DNA of 64,000 nucleotides, from NCBI GenBank assembly GCA_963682055.1, contig OY821749.1, forward strand, positions 21,335,631 through 21,399,630. Direction: 5' to 3'. Shown here piece by piece: positions 59,355-64,000 of this stretch. Made by a program: the position numbers and the translations under genes. The stretch is from Primula veris (Eukaryota > Streptophyta > Magnoliopsida > Ericales > Primulaceae). A model generated the notes under the pieces. The model did no database searches. It had not been told where the DNA came from and saw nothing but the letters and a program-made list of their open reading frames with translations. How positions within the stretch are numbered: position 1 is the stretch's first letter; every line of letters starts with the position of its first letter.

Positions 59355-62300
59355 CTATTGATAGTACTTCCTCAGGTTGTTGACGTTCCATGGTCGGTCC
59401 ACCGGGACGTCGTTGGGAAGACGACCCAACAGGTAGGCCCCGTTCCCTACTTCACCGAGGATTCGATAGGGGCCTTCCCAATTGGGGCCTAGCTTGCCGT
59501 CGGATTGTATCCTGGTGTTGTTGTTTACTCTTCGTAACACTAGGTCTTCGTCTTGGAAACGTCTGGCGTTAACTCTTTTGTTATAAGAACGCCCCAGTTC
59601 GTTTTTATATTCGGCGTTGCGGATGGCCGCAACCTCCCTTCTTTCTTCGGCGTAGTCCAGCTCTAGCCCCATCATCTTTTCATTAAGCCCGTTCTCCACC
59701 ATGTCCGTCCTCAGAGAAGGAAGCCCGATTTCTAACGGGATGATGGCTTCCATTCCATAAGTAAGGCTATAGGGTGTCTGTTGAGTGCCCCGTCTTCTCG
59801 TCGTTCGGTAGGCCCAAAGGACGTGATGCAGCTCTGCAGCCCATCGTCCTTTGGACTCGTCTAGCCTCTTCTTGATTCCGTCAAGCACGGTCTTATTTGA
59901 CACCTCAGCTTGTCCGTTGCATTGGGGGTACGATGGGGTCGAATAGTAGTTCTTGATGTGATACTTTGCATACATCGCTTTTAATTTGACCCCGGTGAAC
60001 TGTCCCCCATTGTCCGCGACGATTGAGTAGGGGATTCCGAATCTGGTGATCACGTCTCTCCAGAGGAAACGTATCACTTCGGCCTCTGTGATTTTCGCTA
60101 AGGCCACGGCCTCCACCCACTTTGAGAAGTAATCGGTGACCATGAGGAGGAACTTCTTCCCCCCCGGGGCCACGGGGAATGGTCCGACTATATCCATGCC
60201 CCACTGCGCGAAGGGCCAGGGCGAGGTCACGCTGCTCATTTTTTGCGCCGGGGCATGGGGTATGGGCGCGTACTTCTGACACTTCTCGCACCTGAGTACG
60301 AAAGCTTTGACGTCCTTTTGCATGAGGGGCCACCAATACCCGTGGGTCAAGGCTCGGTTGGCCAGCGATCTGCCCCCGGTATGGCTTCCACATGTTCCTT
60401 CGTGAATTTCCTCCATGACCCTCATTACCATGTCAGGGTGGACGCAGAGTAAGTAGGGGCCAGAGAACGATCTTTTATAGAGCTTGTCGTTGGGAGCTAT
60501 CCAGAATCCCAGTGCCGTTCTTCTTATTTTCTCGGCCTCTTTCTTGTCATTGGGAAGATCACCGGAGCGATGGTATTCGATTATGGGGTCCATCCAGCTA
60601 GGTTCCGGCGGGAGGTCAGTCACCATGTTAATTGTTGCCCTAGCCTCGATGCTAGGCGAAGGGACGTATTCTACGGTGATGACTCTCTCTTTTTTATCAC
60701 TCATGGCCGAGGCTAGGGTCGCTAGTGCATCGGCGTGCGTGTTCTCGTTTCTGCTGATGTTGACGATTTCTTGACATTCAAAGCTTTGAAGTATTCCGGA
60801 TGCGATGGCTACGTAGCTTGCCATTCTTTCATCCTTTGTCTGAAACTCTCCACTAATCTGGCTGCTGACCAACTGAGAGTCCGTATGCACCAGTATCTTC
60901 TTGATTCCGAGGCTTCGGGCCATTTTCAAGCCGGCGATCACGGCCTCATATTCGGCCTCGTTATTCGTGGCTCGGAAGCCAAGTTGGATTGACTTCTCGA
61001 TCACATCCCCTTGGGGAGATCGGAGCACGACGCCAAGGCCGGACCCTTTCTTATTGGCGGCTCCATCCGCGTGCAAGGTCCAGGCCTCGGGGGCACGACC
61101 TATGAAGTCGGGGCATTGAGTCGTCCCAGTGAATTCTGCCACGAAGTCGGCCAGGGCCTGTCCTTTGATGGATGTTCGCGGCGCATAGCTGATGTCGTAG
61201 GCGTTCAAGTGGCAGGCCCACTTCATCATTCGTCGAGAGAGATCCCCCTTTTGGAGTATTTCTCGCACAGGCTGGTCCGTGTAGACCACAATGCTGTGTG
61301 CAGAGAAATAGTGAGCAAGTTTTTGCGAGGCCACGACGAGGGCTAGGACGAGTTTTTCCAGAGGCATATACCTTGCCTCCGCATCGAGGAGAGTTTTGCT
61401 CACGTAGTAGATAGGCCTTTGCTCCCTGTCGAGTTCCTTGATGAGGACGGCGCTGACGGCTATCTCGGACACGGCGAGGTATAGGGTTAGGACATCGCCT
61501 GGATCCGGCTTAGTCAGAAGAGGCGGACTTCCGAGATAGTCAGCCAGCTCGGTAAACGCACGCCGGCATTCATCGGTCCATTCGAATTTCTTCTGAGCTT
61601 TCAAGGCCGTAAAGAATGGCTTGCATCGATCCCCGAACCGGGCAATAAATCGGTTGAGGGCGGCAGCCATTCCGGCTAGCTTTTGTATGTCCCTTCTCTT
61701 CTCAGGTGTTTTCAAATTTTTCAAGGCGGAGATCTGGGACGGGTTCGCTTCGATGCCGCGGTGGGTCACCATGAACCCCAGGAATTTGCCGGCGCCTACC
61801 CCGAAGGCACATTTAGAGGCATTCAGCTTCAGGTCATGCCTTCGTATTGTTTCGAACACCTCCCTTAGGTCGGATAGGTGGTCCCTCTCCTGGGTGCTTT
61901 TTACCACCATATCGTCAATATAGACCTCCATGGTTCGGCCTATGTTCTTAGAGAATATCTTGGTAACCATTCTCTGATAGGTCGCCCCGGCGTTCTTGAG
62001 TCCGAAGGGCATCACCTTGTAGCAATAATTTCCCCTTGGGGTGATGAAGGCAGTTTTTTCTTGGTCGGCCTCCGACATAGGTATTTGATGGTAGCCGGAG
62101 CAGGCGTCCAGGAAGCTCATTCTGGCGGCCCCGGCCGTAGAGTCCACTATTTGATCGATTTTGGGCAAGGGGAAAGGATCCTTTGGACAGGCCTTGTTGA
62201 GGCTCGTATAATCGATGCACACCCTCAACTTTCCGTTCTTTTTGGGGACCACTACGGGATTGGCGAGCCATCTGGGGTAATAAATCTCCCTGATGGCCCC

Positions 62301-64000
62301 GGCCAGCAGAAGCTTCTCTACTTCCTCGTTTATGGCATCGGCATGCTCTGGACTGACACGGCGCCCCTTTTGCATCACGGGCTTGGCATCTGGGTTGACG
62401 TTTAATCGGTGGCAGGCGAGGTCGGAACTGATGCCTGGCATCTCGCTTGGACCCCATGCAAAATTGTCGAGGTGTTGGATAAGGAGTTCGACGAGGTCGG
62501 TGACCTCTGGTTTGGTAAGCTTCGCCCCCACCATAAAAAAGTGGTCCTCGTCATACCCCGGGATTTGGATTTTCAGCAGTCCCTCCTCCACCTTGTCTTC
62601 GGCCTCAGGCCCCATCTTTTTGTTTAGTTCCCTCAGCAGCTTAGGGTCCTCTGCCTCGATGTTCATGGCACTTTGGGCCGGCACCATCTTTTTGCCGGAA
62701 TACACGGCCATGGCACAGCTGCGTGAGACTTTCTGATTTCCTGAGATGGTTTCTACACCAGAATCAGTTGGATACTTAACCTTTTGGTGTAAGGTGGAGG
62801 AGATTCCATCTACTCCATGGAGCCACGGGCGCCCCAATATCACGTTGTAAACAGAGGGGACGTTCACCACCGTGAACTCCACGCCCATAACTTTCGTACC
62901 AGTCTTCACGGGCAAGGTTATGTTTCCTTTGGGCCGGACCGCCTCTGAGTTGAATCCGTACAGGGGAGGGACGTCGGTTTCCAACTGTTCCTCCTTGAGT
63001 CCCATCTTTCGAAAGAGGTCTTCAAAGAGTATATTGACCGACGCTCCTTGATCAACGAGGATCCGTCCTACTGCGCACAGGCCTATCTGTGCCGAGATAA
63101 CGAGGGCATCAGTGTGGGGCACGTCCACTCCCACCAGGTCGAAGTCAGTGAAGCTTACATCCGGCTTGGAATTGCGCTTAAACTTTTTCCGAGGGCTTGA
63201 GCTTTCTGCGAGGCAGACATACTGCTTCATCAATGCTTCCCGTGCTGAGGTTCTTTCAGCCCCATTCTGGATTGACCTTTTGGGCCCAGAGTGAATGACG
63301 TGACAGATCATCACCGGTGGGGGGAGGTCCCGCTGCCTCTCTTCAACCCCTTCTCCATCTCGATCGGACTCCCTCCGTGATTTGACATATTTATCCATCA
63401 GGCCATCCCGGACCCATCCCTCGAGCCTGGCCCTCAGGCCATGGCACTCGTTGGTGTGATGGCCGCGACCCCTGTGGTATTCGCAGATTTTGTCGTTAGG
63501 CCCTGGGGCCGGCTCGTTGCGTAGTGGGAGAGGCCAAGAGAAGAAAGGTTCGTTCTCAATCTTGTTAAGAAGGTCGACGAGAGGTAGGCGAAAGGTGGTG
63601 GAATAGGCAGCGCCAGACCCCGAGGCGACAGGGGTTTGATGCCCCGGTCGGGGGTCCTCTTTTCTTCTTTTAGGGGCCTGTTGTGGGTTTCTTCCCGTTC
63701 GTGGCCGCTCCATCCTTTCCGCCATGGGCCGGTTTCTTCGAGGGCTCGTTGCGACGAACCGATCCCTTGGCTGATCGATAAGGGCTACGGAACGTGTTGC
63801 CCCGGCTGACCTCATGTCCTTCTCAATGTCGATATGCTGTTTTATGAGGGACCTCAGTTGAGGAACAGAGTTGGGGGGGGGTCGCGATCATCTCGTTTCG
63901 GATCCTGCTCCCGACTACCATGTTTTGCCTAAAGGCAGCTATGGCGGTAGAGTCGGGACAGTCCGCGCATTCGGCATGCTTCAGCCAAAACCGACTATCA
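59355..64000 (-). pseudogene. Gag-pol polyprotein of element 2, gag frameshift, N-terminus outside window
   Basis: The frame is open from about 63870 down to the stop at 59355 and includes the zinc-knuckle-like motif, protease (DQGA variant), reverse transcriptase (YIDDMV), the degenerate and second RNase H domains and integrase, as in element 1. It has no counterpart of the stop at codon 1204. At about 63873-63881 a run of nine G replaces the eight-base TT-flanked GGGAGGGG of element 1. This extra base shifts the frame within gag, and the in-frame gag of element 1 continues only in another frame beyond it up to the window edge. If real and not a sequencing error in a homopolymer, gag and pol are uncoupled here. 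Confidence 0.88.

Larger units (their letters stand above)
54599..64000 (-). mobile_element. Tat-lineage Ty3/gypsy retrotransposon, element 2 (truncated by window)
   Basis: Same structure and orientation as element 1: 3' LTR 54599-55279, antisense gene 55776-58515, tandem repeats 58752-59265, then gag-pol on the minus strand from 59355 to beyond the window edge. The 5 bp before the LTR are GAAAA; the partner duplication lies outside the window. Pol is nearly identical to that of element 1, while the antisense gene is clearly diverged. Confidence 0.93.

Overview
This is a 64 kb piece of nuclear DNA from a flowering plant, probably a eudicot. The evidence is an AT-rich background, GT-AG spliced genes, a plant trehalose-6-phosphate phosphatase, a plant-type GT47 glycosyltransferase, and Tat-lineage Ty3/gypsy elements, which are plant-specific. 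Nothing in the sequence fixes the species. Transposable elements and their relics make up most of the window; only two host protein-coding genes are well supported.

Layout. 1-9.4 kb is AT-rich relic DNA. It holds a Mutator-like non-autonomous element (1111-2234), a solo LTR with a 5-bp target duplication (3062-4096), a Stowaway-like MITE, a tandem duplication and a hAT-like relic. 9.4-16.4 kb is a decayed Ty1/copia element with both LTRs and a TTTTT target duplication. It sits inside a short tandem repeat next to a decayed-looking tRNA-Gly(GCC). 18.0-23.3 kb is a minus-strand, three-exon GT47 (exostosin family) gene, predicted 439 aa. Its 3.75 kb first intron is filled with a tandem array that was later hit by a solo Ty3 LTR. 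24.4-25.4 kb is a second copy of the Mutator-like element.

27.0-37.7 kb is a complete, young Tat-lineage Ty3/gypsy element on the minus strand (685-bp LTRs differing at 3 sites, TAAAA target duplication). 37.7-46.7 kb is gene-poor, with a hAT MITE, a large A/T fold-back element, a CACTA-like MITE, two Stowaway-like MITEs and a 120-bp tandem repeat. 46.7-52.9 kb is the trehalose-6-phosphate phosphatase gene on the plus strand: a leader exon, a 2.9 kb leader intron and 11 coding exons giving 393 aa. 54.6 kb to the window end is a second Tat element in the same orientation, truncated by the window.

The most striking system is in the two Tat elements. Besides gag-pol on the minus strand, each carries a separate three-exon gene on the opposite strand, between the end of pol and the 3' LTR, with its own TATA box and G-boxes. 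It encodes an 821-codon (one nonsense codon) or 854-aa protein with an acidic middle and a coiled-coil C-terminus. The two elements are nearly identical in pol but clearly diverged in this antisense gene, which suggests module swapping between subfamilies. Their lesions are also complementary: element 1 has nonsense codons in both genes, while element 2 has an intact antisense gene and pol but a +1 frameshift in gag.
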